DNA of 6,623 bases from Anaerolineae bacterium (GCA_016929775.1 JAFGIE010000046.1:1-6623), one strand, 5' to 3'; positions 1-6,056 are shown, counted from the stretch's first letter. Numbers and translations are program-made. The notes: generated from the letters alone by a model not told the origin.

Positions 1-505
1 CCCCCTCCCCAAGCCGCTTCCCGAGCCACCGCCTGAACCGCTGTGCATCGTACTCGGCGTCGCGGATCGGGTCTGCCAGCGCATCCTGCCCGGTGAACCC
101 AAGCACCCGGCTCACGGTGCGCTTTTGCCGCCACCGCTTGCCATCGTACCAGATGCGCCCCTCGTGCAGGTAGGCCCGGATCACGAACAGGCCCGCTGGG
201 CCCAACAGCACGTGCGGAACCGGCAGCAAGTAGTGGTACAGGTGATACTGGTTGCTGATCCCCTTGAGCGCCTGCGTCAGCAGCTGGTCTGCCCGTGGCG
301 TGCGCGTCCAGTGGTTGGCATAGTACGCGCCAAAGATGCTTGCCACAAAGCCCACCAGCAGGCTTAGCAAGCTGACCCACACGAGCTCCGGACTCACAAA
401 AGAGACCACCAGCCCTGCGATCAGCACGACGAGCCCGCCAAGCGTCGACCAGCGCCCGACCTCTGTGTTGACCTTGACCTTGCGCTCATCGACAAACGCT
501 TCCAT
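1..505 (-). CDS. Membrane-anchored protein with degenerate NERD-like domain (partial, 3' end off window)
   Basis: About 168 residues are visible and the frame is still open at base 1. The ATG (505-503) shares one base with the plsX stop (TAATG) and has GGAGG four bases upstream, so translation is probably coupled to plsX. Two hydrophobic segments (about residues 22-38 and 41-62) predict a membrane hairpin. A soluble part follows: an ADQLL helix near 72, then LGPAGLFVIR (101-110), EGRIWYDGKRWRQK (115-128) and a C-terminal helix near 145-165. This order resembles the NERD (nuclease-related) fold, in which a strand of the type VIExK carries catalytic Glu and Lys. Here the equivalent positions appear to be R110 and Y112, so nuclease activity is unlikely. 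Similar proteins occur in Chloroflexota as uncharacterised proteins. The fold call rests on motif recognition only, and no function can be assigned. Confidence 0.75.
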   Translation of the reverse strand, partial: MEAFVDERKVKVNTEVGRWSTLGGLVVLIAGLVVSFVSPELVWVSLLSLLVGFVASIFGAYYANHWTRTPRADQLLTQALKGISNQYHLYHYLLPVPHVLLGPAGLFVIRAYLHEGRIWYDGKRWRQKRTVSRVLGFTGQDALADPIRDAEYDAQRFRRWLGKRLGEG

Positions 506-1554
506 TATCCCTCCGCTTCCGCCTCCCGCTCCTGCGCCAGGCCCGCCTTGATGATCCCAACCACGTCGGCGCGCGCCGAGTCCCGCGCGACACGCACCGC
601 GTTCTTGATCGCCTTCGCGTTGGAACGACCGTGGGCAATGATTGCCACGCCGTCTACGCCCAAGAGCGGCGCGCCGCCATACTCGGCGTAATCCATCCGC
701 TTAGCGATCCGCTTCAGAGCCGGAAGGAGAAGCAGCACGCCAGGCAGGGTCAGCAGGAGGCCCGGTACGGCGAGCGCGACGCCGAGCTTGCTCAGCGTGC
801 TGCCCGTCAGCTCACGCTTCAGGTACCGCGCCAGGAACGAGACCAACCCCTCCGAGAGCTTGACGATCACGTTGCCCGTGAAGCCGTCGGTGACCACGAC
901 GTCGGCGACGCCCTTGGTCACGTCCTTTCCCTCGGCGTTGCCGACAAAGCGCAGCCCGCTTGCTTCGAGGAGCGGAAACGCCTGCCGCACCAACTGGTTG
1001 CCCTTGTCCGGCTCTTCGCCGTTCGAGACGATGGCGACCCGCGGATTGGCGATCCCCCACAGCTTTTCCACGTACACGGCGCCCATCTGGGCAAACTGCA
1101 CAAGGTTCTCTGGGGTTGGGTCGGTGTTCGCGCCGTTGTCGATCAGCAACACAGGAGTCGGCGCAGCCGGATAGCGTACCGCCAGCGCTGGGCGCTTGAT
1201 GCCGCGGATGCGGCGCAGGTCAAAGATCGCCGACGCCATCACCGCGCCCGAGTTCCCGGCAGAGACAAATCCCTCTGCCTCACCCTCGCGCACCAACCGC
1301 ATGCCGACCCGGATCGATGCATCGCGCTTGGCCTTGACCGCATCCACGTGCTCGTCCATCTCGATCACCTGGTCCGCGTGTACCACAGACAGCGGGAGCC
1401 CCGCGGTGTCGTGACGCGCCAGCTCTCGCCGGATCGCGTCTTCCCGACCCACGAGCACGACCTCGACCCCCAGCTCGCGCACAGCCTGTACAGCGCCGTC
1501 AATCACCACGCCAGGGGCGTGATCTCCGCCCATCGCGTCGAGCACGATCCTCAT
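505..1554 (-). CDS. plsX: Phosphate acyltransferase PlsX
   Basis: PlsX converts acyl-ACP and phosphate to acyl-phosphate, the donor used by PlsY to acylate glycerol-3-phosphate in phospholipid synthesis. It is a peripheral membrane enzyme. The 349-residue frame is full length (the family is usually about 330-350). Family signatures are present in order: DAMGGDHAP at 6-14, the SAGNSGAVMA stretch at 98-107, DNGANTDPTPENLVQFA (139-155), VSNGEEPDKGN (176-186), TDGFTGNV (222-229), and YAEYGGAPLLGVDG (289-302) followed by AHGRSN. The ATG has GGGAGG five bases upstream and lies 18 bases after the surface-protein stop. The one oddity is a long hydrophobic stretch at 257-280 (LLLTLPGVLLLLP core). It is roughly 14 residues longer than the matching loop of Bacillus PlsX as I remember it. 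plsX more often sits with fab/acpP/rpmF genes, so its place in an nfn cluster is unusual. Confidence 0.96.
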   Translation of the reverse strand: MRIVLDAMGGDHAPGVVIDGAVQAVRELGVEVVLVGREDAIRRELARHDTAGLPLSVVHADQVIEMDEHVDAVKAKRDASIRVGMRLVREGEAEGFVSAGNSGAVMASAIFDLRRIRGIKRPALAVRYPAAPTPVLLIDNGANTDPTPENLVQFAQMGAVYVEKLWGIANPRVAIVSNGEEPDKGNQLVRQAFPLLEASGLRFVGNAEGKDVTKGVADVVVTDGFTGNVIVKLSEGLVSFLARYLKRELTGSTLSKLGVALAVPGLLLTLPGVLLLLPALKRIAKRMDYAEYGGAPLLGVDGVAIIAHGRSNAKAIKNAVRVARDSARADVVGIIKAGLAQEREAEAEG

Positions 1555-1572
1555 CGCTCCCTCCCTCTGACT

Positions 1573-2709
1573 CTACAGCGGTCTCCGCAGCCGCTGCCCG
1601 ATCCATAGCCCACCGCCCATAGCGCCGACCAGCAACACAGCCACCACGCCCAACTCCACCCAGCGTCCGCTCAGCCCACGCGACGTCTCGATCGTGACGG
1701 TAGCCGTGGGCACCACGACCCACGTTGCGGTCGCCGTCGGCCTCAGCACCACCATAACGGGCGTTCGCGTTGGCGTGCTGCTTGGCGCCTCCGTCGCGGT
1801 CGGCTCAGCCGTCGCGGTTACAGTCGGGGTGGGACTGGGCGACGATGTCGCCGTCGCCACCTCCGTCGCGGTTGCCGTCGGCGTGCTGGTAGCGGCAGGC
1901 GTGCTCGTCGGCGTAGCTGTCGCCGTGGCGAGTGGCGTGGATGTGGCAGGAGGTCGCGTCGGCGTGGGTGGCGTCTCTACGAGAAGGACCGCATCGTCCC
2001 AGAAGGAAGTGTTGTACTTGGTCGGGTACTTGCACTCTCCCCGCGTGTACACCGTGACCCACTCACCCTGCGCACGGGCTGAGACGCGAATCGGCACCCA
2101 TAGGTCTGCCGGATTCCCATTCGCATCGACGCCCCACGCTGCGATGTCCCACAGCGGTTCGGACCACTGGATCGACCCCGGCAGCGCCGCGCCAAAGTAC
2201 GCGGGCGTCGCCCCGCTGGGGTCGATCCCGACCTGCGCGGAGTAGTTGCCGCCGCCAGCGCTCAGGTCGGACACGTACCGTCCGTCCACCGAGATCAGCG
2301 AGTCCCCTGTCTGGATCTGGACCCAGATCTCGAACGAGACCTGGGTGCCCGCGGGCACGCGGACCCGTTGGTAAAAGCCCGCCGTGTGCGTGCCCCCATT
2401 CGTAAAGAACTGCTGGGCGTGGTTGCCGCTGTGCACGTGACTGCGCAGGTCCGCCGAATCGGACGTCTCCAGCGTAATCAGCTTGTACTCGACCTCACGG
2501 TTCTGCACGCTGTCCCCGAGCACTGACCACGGATGCCAGTCCGTCGCGAGCCACGAGGAAAGGCTCGTCCCCTCCCCGATCGTCTGCCGGGGCGGGCCCT
2601 CAAAGCCCGCGTTCTGCAGTCCGCTGGTACCCTGTCCGCTCACCGGTGCGCCGCACAGGATCAGCGCTACCACCACCGTTAGCGCCACGCAAAAGAGGTC
2701 TCTCTTCAC
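1573..2709 (-). CDS. Secreted, membrane-anchored surface protein with carbohydrate-binding-like domain and Thr/Pro-rich stalk
   Basis: The 378-residue protein has four visible parts. Residues 1-26 form a signal peptide (KR, then a hydrophobic core VALTVVVALILCG, then a small-residue cleavage zone). Residues 28-245 look like a beta-sandwich similar to CBM/galactose-binding-like domains: LQNAGFEG at the start, W59-P60-W61, HSGNHAQQFF (93-102), GFYQRVRVPAG (111-121), GIDPSGATP (161-169) and a terminal FWDDAVLLVE strand. Residues 246-343 are a low-complexity Thr/Pro/Ala stalk. Residues 350-371 are a transmembrane helix, followed by the basic tail RLRRPL. It is therefore predicted to be exported and displayed on the cell surface. 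I chose the GTG at 2709-2707 over an upstream ATG at 2790: GTG overlaps the methyltransferase stop (GTGA), has GGAG five bases upstream and leads straight into the signal peptide. The upstream extension is Arg-rich and would bury the signal. The ligand is unknown. Confidence 0.85.
   Translation of the reverse strand: MKRDLFCVALTVVVALILCGAPVSGQGTSGLQNAGFEGPPRQTIGEGTSLSSWLATDWHPWSVLGDSVQNREVEYKLITLETSDSADLRSHVHSGNHAQQFFTNGGTHTAGFYQRVRVPAGTQVSFEIWVQIQTGDSLISVDGRYVSDLSAGGGNYSAQVGIDPSGATPAYFGAALPGSIQWSEPLWDIAAWGVDANGNPADLWVPIRVSARAQGEWVTVYTRGECKYPTKYNTSFWDDAVLLVETPPTPTRPPATSTPLATATATPTSTPAATSTPTATATEVATATSSPSPTPTVTATAEPTATEAPSSTPTRTPVMVVLRPTATATWVVVPTATVTIETSRGLSGRWVELGVVAVLLVGAMGGGLWIGQRLRRPL
1681..1974 (-). 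repeat. Low-complexity coding repeat for the Thr/Pro/Ala stalk
   Basis: On the minus strand this is an irregular run of ACG/ACC/GCG/CCG-type codons encoding about 98 residues built from units such as TPTAT, TATAT and TSTP. On the plus strand it reads as repeated GTCGCGGT / GCCGTCGGC words. It is a degenerate repeat inside the surface-protein gene, not an independent element. Such stretches are prone to copy-number change and can attract O-glycosylation in exported proteins; the latter is inference. Confidence 0.8.
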
Positions 2710-3269
2710 GCCTTCTCCACGATCACCCAAGCCGTATGCCCGGTCTTCTCGACCCAGGCGCGCACGCCATCGCCCGCGAACAGGGCGCATACCTCCTCGG
2801 GAGACAGAAAGTGGCTTCGCATCAGCAGGAGCTTCTCCCCCAAGGCGACCATCTTGACCGCGAGGGACACGATGTCCGGCTCTTCGATCACCAGCCGTCC
2901 TCCTGAGGACAGGACCCGCAACAGCTCCCGCGCCGCTGCTGCCTGATCGCGCAGGTGATGGAACGCGTCGATCATGATGATCCGGTCGAACATCCCGGCT
3001 GGAAACGGGATCTGCTCCGACTCGCCCTGCGTGATGCAGATCCCCTTCCGCCTACCCTCGGCGAGCATCTTGGGCGACGGGTCGAGGATACAGACCTGCG
3101 CCACCTTGCCGAGGTAGAACTGGGCCACCCGCCCCGTCCCTCCACCGACGTCGAGCAGCCGATCGCCCTGGCGCGGCTGCACGTGCCTGTCAAGCAGATC
3201 CGCGTTCGCCCGGAAAAACACGACGTCATAGTACGGGGCAATCACCGAGAAGTGATCGAGCAGTGGCAT
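2706..3269 (-). CDS. Class I SAM-dependent methyltransferase (UbiE/Methyltransf_11 type)
   Basis: The 187-residue protein is a small Rossmann-fold methyltransferase. SAM-binding motif I is LLDVGGGTGR (38-47), the acidic residue that would contact the SAM ribose is D63 in CILDPSPKML, and the post-II region has GESEQIPFP (82-90) then FDRIIMIDAFHHL (94-106). RVLSSGGRLVIEEPD (118-132) completes the core. The N-terminal FSVIAPYYD resembles the opening of UbiE-like enzymes. The substrate cannot be read from the sequence. A start at 3269 is preferred to one at 3296, because AAGGGAGGG lies just ahead of it and the upstream ATG would overlap the end of the DUF6951 gene and lacks a comparable ribosome site. 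Its stop overlaps the GTG start of the surface-protein gene by four bases, so the two are probably translationally coupled. Confidence 0.9.
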   Translation of the reverse strand: MPLLDHFSVIAPYYDVVFFRANADLLDRHVQPRQGDRLLDVGGGTGRVAQFYLGKVAQVCILDPSPKMLAEGRRKGICITQGESEQIPFPAGMFDRIIMIDAFHHLRDQAAAARELLRVLSSGGRLVIEEPDIVSLAVKMVALGEKLLLMRSHFLSPEEVCALFAGDGVRAWVEKTGHTAWVIVEKA

Positions 3270-3272
3270 CGG

Positions 3273-3281
3273 CCCTCCCTT
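3273..3281 (-). promoter_or_regulatory. Ribosome binding site that decides the methyltransferase start
   Basis: AAGGGAGGG on the minus strand, with GGAGG ending four bases before the ATG at 3269. It lies in the 19-base gap after the DUF6951 stop and supports the shorter methyltransferase. Confidence 0.75.
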
Positions 3282-3288
3282 CGTGCGG

Positions 3289-3615
3289 CTAGGCATCCTT
3301 GACGACCGCGATCGTAGACGTCGCTGGGAGCGCCAGGCTTGCCGCAGCCTCGACTGCCTTGAGCACGCCGACCGGCACCAGACAGGACGCGTGCAGCCCG
3401 TGCTGCGCCGCGAGCCGGACGGGCGTCGTCTCTGCCAGCGGACGCTGCAAGATCTCCTCGAAGGCGTTGAGCTCCTGTAGCTCTCGCGCCAGCGCGCGCA
3501 CCTTGGGACACGTGCTCTCGATCATCAGCACAACGGACACGCCGTCGGGGGACTGCGCCTCCACCGACGTCTCGAACCCACACACACCGGCGCTCACCTG
3601 GGCACGGACACTCAT
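3289..3615 (-). CDS. DUF6951-type small Cys/His protein
   Basis: The 108-residue protein has the pattern I associate with the uncharacterised DUF6951 family: G10-V-C12-G-F near the N-terminus, ESTCPKV with C36, H72 and H75 followed by C78 (LHASCLVP), and a C-terminal VLKAVEAAASLALP helix (84-97). Three cysteines plus an HxxC arrangement in a small cytosolic protein suggest metal or cofactor binding, but that is inference and no activity is known to me. There is no signal peptide or membrane segment. The ATG at 3615 overlaps the nfnB stop as ATGA, with GGGAGG nine bases upstream, so it is probably translated by coupling to nfnB. A longer frame starting at 3750 exists, but it lies inside nfnB and its extra 45 residues are an Arg/Gly-rich shadow. 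The family name is from memory and should be confirmed by a profile search. Confidence 0.85.
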   Translation of the reverse strand: MSVRAQVSAGVCGFETSVEAQSPDGVSVVLMIESTCPKVRALARELQELNAFEEILQRPLAETTPVRLAAQHGLHASCLVPVGVLKAVEAAASLALPATSTIAVVKDA

Positions 3616-5087
3616 GCTGCCGGACCTCCCTGCGCCGCTGCGCCGCGCTCCCCGCGCAGGTAGCGGTCGATGTCGGCGGCTGCGTGCTTGCCCGCACCCA
3701 TGGCGCTGATCACCGTTGCGGCGCCCGTCACGATATCGCCTCCCGCCCACACGGCATCCTTTGTCGTCTTGCCCGTCTCCTCGCTCGCGCGCACAGTCCC
3801 CCAGCGCGTGCGCTCCAACCCACCCGAGTCGGCGAAAACCAACGGGTTGGGCTGCGTGCCCAGGGCCATCACCACAGTGTCGACCGCCATATCGAACTCG
3901 GAGCCCTCGATCGGGACCGGTCGTCTCCGCCCGCTCGCATCCGGCTCGCCAAGCTCCATGTGGATGCAGCGCATGCCCACCACCAACCCGTGCTCATCGC
4001 CCAGCACCTCCACCGGGTTCGTGAGGTAGTCAAAGATGATCCCCTCTTCCTCGGCGTGGTGCAGCTCCTCTTCGCGCGCCGGCACCTCTTCGCGTGAGCG
4101 CCGGTACACGATGTGCACCTCTGGTGGGTCCTCGCCTCGCTCTGCCGCCTGCAGTGTGCCCAGCCGCAGCGCGCAGCGCGCCGAGTCCATCGCCACGTTG
4201 CCCGCGCCGATCACGGCGACCCTGGCGCCAACCTTGACCGGCGTGTCGTACTCGGGAAAGAGATAGCCCTTCATGAGATTGACCCGCGTCAGGAACTCGT
4301 TGGCCGAGTATACGCCGATATAGTTCACCCCGGGGATGCGCATAAAGATCGGCAGCCCAGCCCCCGTCCCCAAGAACACGGCATCGAACCCCATCTCGCC
4401 CAGTAGCTCATCGATCGTGTACAGCTTGCCCACCACAGCATCGAGATGGATCTCGACGCCTAGGCTCCTCACATAGTCGACCTCCGCCTGGACGATCGCT
4501 TTGGGCAGGCGGAACTCGGGGATCCCGTACATCAGGACCCCGCCCGGGGCGTGCAGCGACTCAAAGATCTCGACGTGGTGTCCCATCTTGGCTAGATCGC
4601 CGGCGCAAGTCAGTCCTGCGGGCCCCGAACCGATCACGGCTACCCGGTAGCCGCTCGGCGCGGGCGGTTCGGGCGGCGCGACGCCGTTCCCCAGCTCCCA
4701 GTCGGCCACATACCGCTCCAGGCGACCGATCGCCACCGGCTCGTGCCGCTTCCCCAACGTGCAGCGCACTTCACACTGCGATTCCTGGGGACAGACCCTG
4801 CCACACACTGCCGGCAGGTTGTTCTTGCGCTTGATGATCCGCGCCGCCTCGCGCACGTCTCCCCCGCGCAGGGCGAGGATGAACTCGGCGATCGGCACCT
4901 CCACTGGGCACCCCTCCACGCACGGCGCGTTCTTGCACTGCAGGCAGCGCTCCGCTTCCTGCAGCGCCATCTCGGGCGTGAGTCCCAGCGCTACCTCGTT
5001 AAAGTTGGCCCGCCGCTCCACCGCATCTTGCTGTGGCATCGGCTGGCGCGGGATGGACATGCGTTGTTTCGCGTTCAGTTCAGCCAT
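3612..5087 (-). CDS. nfnB: NfnB, large subunit of NADH-dependent reduced ferredoxin:NADP+ oxidoreductase
   Basis: This 491-residue flavoprotein belongs to the glutamate-synthase small-subunit (GltD/GltA/SudA) family. Beside an NfnA subunit it is the large half of the electron-bifurcating Nfn transhydrogenase, binding NADP(H) and ferredoxin. Cluster ligands sit in CLQCKNAPCVEGC (48-60) and CGRVCPQESQCEVRC (95-109). By alignment to dihydropyrimidine dehydrogenase, C48/C51/C56/C109 hold one [4Fe-4S], and C60/C99/C105 plus E124 (where DPD has Gln) hold the other. The FAD Rossmann motif is VIGSGPAGLTCA (151-162), with PGGVLMYGIPEFRLPK (181-196) after it. A second nucleotide motif, VIGAGNVAMDSAR (292-304), and YRRSREEVPA (328-337) fit NADP(H). 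The C-terminal FAD segment is WAGGDIVTGAATV (447-459). The start lies nine bases after nfnA and its ribosome site is weak. Databases often name such genes gltA. Without a large glutamate synthase partner here, Nfn is the better call. Confidence 0.92.
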   Translation of the reverse strand: MAELNAKQRMSIPRQPMPQQDAVERRANFNEVALGLTPEMALQEAERCLQCKNAPCVEGCPVEVPIAEFILALRGGDVREAARIIKRKNNLPAVCGRVCPQESQCEVRCTLGKRHEPVAIGRLERYVADWELGNGVAPPEPPAPSGYRVAVIGSGPAGLTCAGDLAKMGHHVEIFESLHAPGGVLMYGIPEFRLPKAIVQAEVDYVRSLGVEIHLDAVVGKLYTIDELLGEMGFDAVFLGTGAGLPIFMRIPGVNYIGVYSANEFLTRVNLMKGYLFPEYDTPVKVGARVAVIGAGNVAMDSARCALRLGTLQAAERGEDPPEVHIVYRRSREEVPAREEELHHAEEEGIIFDYLTNPVEVLGDEHGLVVGMRCIHMELGEPDASGRRRPVPIEGSEFDMAVDTVVMALGTQPNPLVFADSGGLERTRWGTVRASEETGKTTKDAVWAGGDIVTGAATVISAMGAGKHAAADIDRYLRGERGAAAQGGPAA

Positions 5088-5096
5088 GCGTGATCC

Positions 5097-5945
5097 CTAC
5101 CCCTCGACTGCTCTACAGGCGTGCGTCTCGAGCCACTGCTCCTTGGCTCGCCGCTCCTCATCCAGGTAGATCCGCTGGCGCGCGAGCGCCAGATCCCAGT
5201 CGACCAGGTGACCGTCGAACTCGGGCCCGTCGACGCACACGAACTTGGTCTCTCCTCCGACCGTCACCCGGCAGGCGCCACACATCCCCGTGCCGTCCAC
5301 CATGATCGAGTTCAGGCTCACGATTGTCTTGACGCCAAACGGCTCGGTCGTGCGGGCGCAGAACTTCATCATGATCGCGGGTCCGATCGCCCACACGCGT
5401 GCCACGTCGTCGCGCGCCGTCAGGATCTCTTGCAGCGGCTGTGTGACCAACGCCATGCGACCGTAGGTGCCATCGTCCGTGCAGACGGTCAGCTCATCGC
5501 ACACCGACCGCATCTTGTCCTCCCATAGCAGCAGGTCCTTTGTCCGCGCGCCGATGATCCCGAGGACCGTGTTGCCCGCCTCCTTCAGCGCGCGCGCGAT
5601 CGGGAACACGGGCGCGATCCCGACGCCGCCGCCTACGCATACCACAGTCCCATAGTTCTCTATCTCGGTGGCATGCCCCAGCGGGCCCACAAGGTCCAGC
5701 ACGCCCTCACCGACCTCGAGCGTCCCGAGCTTGATCGTCGACTTGCCGACCTCCTGGTAGATGATCGTCACCGTCCCACGTTCGCGGTCATAGTCCGCGA
5801 TCGTCAGCGGGATCCGCTCCCCCGTCTCATCGATGCGCACGATCACAAACTGGCCCGCTTGCGCCTTGCGTGCGACCCTGGGCGCTTCGAGCACCATCCG
5901 CTTGTTGGCCTCGCTCAGGACCTCTTTTTCCAGGATTTTGTACAC
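5097..5945 (-). CDS. nfnA: NfnA, small subunit of NADH-dependent reduced ferredoxin:NADP+ oxidoreductase
   Basis: The 282-residue protein resembles PyrK/ferredoxin-NADP reductase and carries FAD, NAD(H) and one [2Fe-2S] cluster. With NfnB it couples NADH and reduced ferredoxin to NADP+ reduction in the cytosol. The FAD domain has AGQFVIVRI (30-38) and ERIPLT (43-48). The NAD domain has CVGGGVGIAPVFPIA (103-117). The C-terminal cluster motif is D217-x4-C222-x2-C225-x11-C237. PyrK has Cys where D217 sits, and Asp ligation is a known feature of Nfn, so this separates it from a dihydroorotate dehydrogenase subunit. I chose GTG at 5945 because GGAGG lies eight bases upstream and the family typically begins M-Y-K-I. 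The in-frame ATG at 5951 is only two bases from that GGAGG, and would add just two residues. An ATG at 6044 would lie upstream of the predicted transcription start. It is first in the operon, directly behind a consensus promoter. Confidence 0.92.
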   Translation of the reverse strand: MYKILEKEVLSEANKRMVLEAPRVARKAQAGQFVIVRIDETGERIPLTIADYDRERGTVTIIYQEVGKSTIKLGTLEVGEGVLDLVGPLGHATEIENYGTVVCVGGGVGIAPVFPIARALKEAGNTVLGIIGARTKDLLLWEDKMRSVCDELTVCTDDGTYGRMALVTQPLQEILTARDDVARVWAIGPAIMMKFCARTTEPFGVKTIVSLNSIMVDGTGMCGACRVTVGGETKFVCVDGPEFDGHLVDWDLALARQRIYLDEERRAKEQWLETHACRAVEG

Positions 5946-5953
5946 GCCCATCG

Positions 5954-5960
5954 CCTCCCT
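5954..5960 (-). promoter_or_regulatory. Ribosome binding site of nfnA
   Basis: AGGGAGG on the minus strand. It is eight bases from the GTG at 5945 but only two from the ATG at 5951, which favours the GTG start. Confidence 0.65.
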
Positions 5961-5964
5961 GATA

Positions 5965-6000
5965 GTGTAACACGCTCCTTGCCGTCCGACGGCAGGGAGC
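5965..6000 (-). promoter_or_regulatory. Leader hairpin and abutting palindrome in the nfnA 5' UTR
   Basis: Arms at 5974-5984 and 5990-6000 are complementary over 11 positions except one (C·A on the minus-strand RNA, U·G if read on the plus strand), around a five-base loop. Directly next to it, 5965-5973 is the nine-base palindrome GTGTTACAC. There is no U-tract on either side, so this is not an ordinary intrinsic terminator. It starts about nine bases after the predicted transcription start and ends just before the ribosome site. It could stabilise the mRNA 5' end, control translation, or be a protein binding site at DNA level; the sequence cannot decide. Confidence 0.55.
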
Positions 6001-6015
6001 ATGTGAAACCGGCTC

Positions 6016-6044
6016 ATTATAACGCCTAACCCAGAGCGTGTCAA
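6016..6044 (-). promoter_or_regulatory. Consensus sigma-70 promoter of the nfnA operon
   Basis: On the minus strand, TTGACA (6044-6039) is followed by a 17-base spacer and TATAAT (6021-6016). Both hexamers match the sigma-70 consensus exactly and spacing is optimal. Transcription would start near 6009, giving a leader of about 64 bases to the nfnA GTG. An exact match in GC-rich DNA is unlikely by chance and suggests strong or repressor-controlled expression. Confidence 0.85.
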
Positions 6045-6056
6045 AACATCCGCGCC

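Noticed and set aside
631..1608. Long plus-strand open frame (325 codons) opposite plsX
   Set aside because: It lies antisense to a clear PlsX gene, has an Arg/His/Gln-rich composition without recognisable motifs and no good ribosome site. GC-rich codon bias produces such shadows.
1681..1974. Tandem repeat, CRISPR or mobile element
   Set aside because: There are no regular repeat-spacer units or terminal repeats. The repetition follows codons of a Thr/Pro-rich stalk.
1694..2245. Plus-strand frame encoding a Val/Ala/Gly-rich repetitive protein
   Set aside because: It is the antisense reading of the Thr/Pro stalk codons of the surface protein. The repetitiveness is inherited from that gene.
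3615..3750. N-terminal extension of the DUF6951 gene to an ATG at 3750
   Set aside because: The added 45 residues are Arg/Gly-rich, lie inside nfnB and are not part of the family pattern. The ATG at 3615 has a proper ribosome site and an ATGA overlap.
3612..5945. GltBD glutamate synthase or PyrK-type dihydroorotate dehydrogenase
   Set aside because: No large glutamate synthase subunit or PyrD is adjacent, and the Asp and Glu cluster ligands match Nfn better.
5974..6000. Intrinsic terminator
   Set aside because: The stem is strong, but no T-tract follows it on either strand and it sits inside a 5' leader rather than after a gene.
5946..6044. Longer nfnA start at 6044
   Set aside because: This ATG lies in the -35 box, upstream of the predicted transcription start, and the extension resembles nothing in the family.
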